DNA of 64,000 nucleotides, taken from NCBI GenBank assembly GCA_965237635.1, contig CBDEFX010000001.1, forward strand, positions 1,426,001 to 1,490,000, in the 5' to 3' direction. The notes beneath the pieces were generated by a model. The model was given only the letters and a program-made list of their open reading frames with translations, made no database searches and was not told the origin of the DNA. This DNA is from CBDEFX01 sp965237635 (GTDB taxonomy: Bacteria > Chloroflexota > Dehalococcoidia > Lucifugimonadales > CAUZJF01). Below are positions 61,476 through 64,000 of this stretch, one piece after another; position 1 is the stretch's first letter, and the number at the start of each line of letters is the position of its first letter. The position numbers were made by a program, and so were the translations under genes.

Positions 61476-63440
61476 TTGAAGACCTTGCAGTTCCTGGTAA
61501 AGTTAGCCGGCTATCGGCGAGTCATCCTCGGGACGCTTGGAACTGTCTCTATTCTATGGGCTCTTGTGCCGCTCTGGCCCGGGCTGATCATCCGGCGCAT
61601 CTTCGACTCTCTCACCGGGGAATCCACCCTGCAACCCGGACTATGGACGCTCGTAGCGATCATGGTCGGTGTCTACACGCTACAGATTGCGATTGCTATC
61701 GCGTGGAATCTCTTGTATTCGGCAGCCTTTAACGCGATTCGGGCTTTGCTGTCGAAGAACCTGTTTCAGAACCTACTGGATCACCGGGGTGCACGGACCG
61801 GCAACGAGCCGCCCGGCCAACTCATCAGCCACTTCCGCGATGACGTAGTCCGGGCGGGCCGGACTATTGTCGAAACTCCGGATGGCCTTGGCAGCATAGT
61901 ATTCGCCGCGGTCGCCGTTGTCATAATGCTCCGGATCGATGCGGCGGTGACGGTTGTAGCCATGGCTCCGGTGGTCGGCACGGTATTTGCTGCTTCTTTG
62001 GTACAGGCGCGTATTCAAAAGTACAGACGAGCAACCCGTGCGGCCGAGGCGGACGTGACCGGGTTCCTGCGTGAGATATTTGCGTCGGTCCTGGCGGTCA
62101 AGGTGGCCAACGCCGAAGCCCGCATGATGGACAGGTTCGGCAGACTCAACGAGGTGCGCCGCAGGGCGAGCATAGCGGACCGAATGCTGGACGAATTGCT
62201 GGAGACGACCACCTGGAACATGTCCACCGTTGCGACCGGGATTATTCTACTGCTCGCGGCCACTGCGATGCAGGCGGGCACATTTACAGTTGGGGACTTC
62301 GCACTGTTCGTCTACTATCTCGGATGGATTCAGGGAGTTCCTTTCTGGGTGGGATTTACTTTCAGAAACTTCAAGCATACTCAGGTCGCGTTGGAGCGTA
62401 TGACTCCTCTTGTGCCGGGTAGCGCAGTCGAAACTCTGGTGGAGTACGGCCCCGTCTACCTTGGAGGTCATCTGCCCGAAGTGCCCGAAGTCACCAGAAG
62501 ACCGGCTATCTGAGTTGGACGTGACTGGCCTGACGTATCGATATGCCGGCACTGGAAACGGTGTACGCGACATCCATCTCAAGATCGGCCGTGGGACGTT
62601 CACAGTAATCACCGGCCGAATAGGCTCTGGCAAGACTACGCTGTTGAGAGCCCTGTTGGGTCTGGTGCCCGCGCAGGATGGCGAGACCCGATGGAACGGG
62701 GCGACCGTTGGAGACCCGGCATCGTTCTTCGTACCTCCTCGGTGCGCCTATCTGCCCCAGGTACCAAGGCTATTTAGCGAAACCCTGAAGGACAACATCT
62801 TGTTAGGCCTCCCGGAGGAAAGTGTGGACCTGGACGAAGCTTGATTCTCTCGTAAAAAGTCTGTGTAGGTCGAATTAGAACAAACGTACCCACACCTGGG
62901 TACAATATACAGTCTCTGTTCCGTACACTACCCCAACATACGGTATCGCGCAGATGTGCTAAATCGCTGGAACTTCCTCAAAACGGGTTTTTACGAGGGA
63001 ATCAAGCTTTGGCTCGTGCTGTGATGGAGCGTGACGTCGAGAACCTGGACGACCGCCTCTCGACAATCGTGGGCCCTCGTGGCTTCAAGCTCTCCGGAGG
63101 CCAGGTACAGCGGACCGGAGCCGCCAGGATGTTTGTCCGCCGGCCGGAGCTGTTGGTGTTCGACGACCTGTCCAGCGCACTCGACGTGGAGACAGAGCAA
63201 AAGCTGTGGGAGCGAGTCTTGGAGCTGAAGGAAACGACAAGCCTGGTGGTGTCTTACCGGCGAGTAGCGTATCGACGTGCGGACCACATAATCGTCCTCA
63301 AGGACGGGGTGATCGACGCCGAAGGCAAGCTCGACGACCTGCTCAAGCGCAGTGACGAGATGCAGCGCCTCTGGAGTGGGGATGTCGGCGAGGCGGAGTC
63401 GACGGCCTTCGCCGACACGTCTCATATGGAGGTCGAATAA
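61476..63440 (+). pseudogene. ABC exporter half-transporter, frameshifted and split by a MITE
   Basis: The TMD part (61476-62513, TTG start after GGAGGAGG) has six hydrophobic segments. It runs out of frame near 62500 and the NBD continues in another frame: LDVTGLTYRYAGTG and Walker A TGRIGSGKTTLLR. It reaches EESVDLDEA and stops at TGA (62842), where a 163-bp element is inserted. The rest resumes at 63009: [15 protein letters not shown], signature [15 protein letters not shown] and Walker [13 protein letters not shown], ending with TAA at 63438-63440. The H-loop reads VVSYRRV, with Tyr for the usual His. Confidence 0.92.
62842..63004. mobile_element. 163-bp MITE inserted in the ABC transporter gene
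   Basis: The terminal inverted repeats are TGATTCTCTCGTAAAAA at the left and TGATTCCCTCGTAAAAA at the right on the other strand (16 of 17 match). The target AGCT is duplicated (62838-62841 and 63005-63008). Deleting the element and one copy of AGCT joins DLDEA to LARAVMERD in frame. There is no ORF inside, and base composition is less GC-rich than its surroundings. Confidence 0.9.
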
Positions 63441-64000
63441 TGAGCGCGGAGAAGCTCGAACTGAAAACCATGACAACGCCGGATCAAGGCGCATCGGTTC
63501 CATCGTTTGCCATGCCCCGGAAATATCTGGCTGGTCTAGCACCTCGCGGTCCGCGGCGCATTCATATCATAGGTGGGTCAGGGACCGGCAAGACGACGCT
63601 CGCCCGCCGTCTAGGTGAAACTCTCGGAATACCCGACTACGACCTGGACGAGATTGCGTACGACGGCGCCTTCGAGGGCCAGCCTGGCGTGAAAAGGCCG
63701 CCTGATGACCGTCTTCGCGACATATCTCAGATAGCAAGTCAAGCTGACTGGATCACTGGGGGAGGATACCTCTGGTGGACCGACGAGCTACTCGAGAGGG
63801 TAGACATCATTATCTGGCTGGACCTGCACTGGCTGTTGGCCGGATGGCGCGTGGTCAAACGAGAGGCCCGGCGCAAGCTGGTCGGGAGGAAGACGCACCC
63901 CTGGTTGTCGATTCCTCACGCCTGGTCCGGCCGTGCTGACTATCGAAGGAAGGAGCCATTGACACCGAACGCCCCGGACGATGACTCAGCCATAAGTCGA
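63440..64000 (+). CDS. P-loop NTPase/kinase-like protein (3' end outside window)
   Basis: From ATG 63440 (TAATG overlap with the previous gene) the frame is open to the window edge, at least 187 aa. It has Walker A IIGGSGTGKTTLARRLGE and ends the first strand with IPDYDLDEIAYDG, then WITGGGYLWWTDELLERVDIIIWLDL. This is the shape of AAA/adenylate-kinase-like small kinases. A LID-type Arg-rich segment follows (WRVVKREARRKLVGRK). The substrate is unknown. It is translationally coupled to the ABC genes, so it may have shared their regulation. Confidence 0.8.
   Translation, partial: MSAEKLELKTMTTPDQGASVPSFAMPRKYLAGLAPRGPRRIHIIGGSGTGKTTLARRLGETLGIPDYDLDEIAYDGAFEGQPGVKRPPDDRLRDISQIASQADWITGGGYLWWTDELLERVDIIIWLDLHWLLAGWRVVKREARRKLVGRKTHPWLSIPHAWSGRADYRRKEPLTPNAPDDDSAISR

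Noticed and set aside
1..64000. CRISPR arrays, rRNA operons, prophage or toxin-antitoxin loci
   Set aside because: No regular direct repeats with spacers, rRNA signatures or matching gene sets were seen.

Overview
The window is GC-rich bacterial DNA (64 kb) that looks like the chromosome of an uncultured bacterium, most likely a Chloroflexota member of the Dehalococcoidia/SAR202 type. This guess rests on overall resemblance of the proteins (long GlyA, R3H-AAA ATPase, DUF502, FemAB-like and tandem GNAT proteins) and on the many dispersed palindromic intergenic repeats. No rRNA is present to confirm it.

Layout. 1-11.7 kb: the end of clpX, purN, a rhomboid protease, a broken GNAT gene, a bicupin, plsY, a small AsnC-type protein, a ThDP decarboxylase, dinB, fmt and a GT39 membrane glycosyltransferase. 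11.8-12.1 kb: a SelW/Rdx-type selenoprotein whose UGA codon hides most of its 5' end from a normal gene call. 12.6-15.5 kb: an IS66-type element, itself split by an IS3-family element and inserted in a dispersed hairpin repeat. 15.5-29.4 kb: a nitrogen-assimilation block on the minus strand (gltD, gltB, two glutamine synthetases, PII, amtB), with a four-fold 11-nt direct repeat resembling a GlnR/PhoB-type operator upstream of amtB. 29.6-38.4 kb, mostly plus strand: rnc, thrC, folE, an acyltransferase, a GT4 glycosyltransferase, DUF502 and a PHP phosphatase, with glyA on the minus strand. 38.4-49.5 kb, minus strand: tmk, an R3H/AAA ATPase, pdxST, gap, eno, a LOG-like protein, an alcohol dehydrogenase and a radical SAM protein. 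49.7-64 kb: tRNA-Leu beside a tRNA-like remnant, VOC and OsmC proteins, an IS1182-type element, lepA, an IS1380-type element between two 5'-truncated gene remnants, a fatty-acid desaturase, and a damaged ABC exporter pair. The second half-transporter is split by a 163-bp MITE whose removal restores the reading frame exactly.

The window is unusually rich in damaged genes: four in-frame TAG interruptions, one in-frame TGA in a transposase and several frameshifts. It also holds nested small repeats: hairpin repeats with mobile elements inside them, a roughly 180-200-bp repeat with a promoter-like segment upstream of two genes, and a 30-bp palindrome at the same site of two other repeats. Some single-base lesions may be sequencing errors. 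The insertions with target duplications are not.
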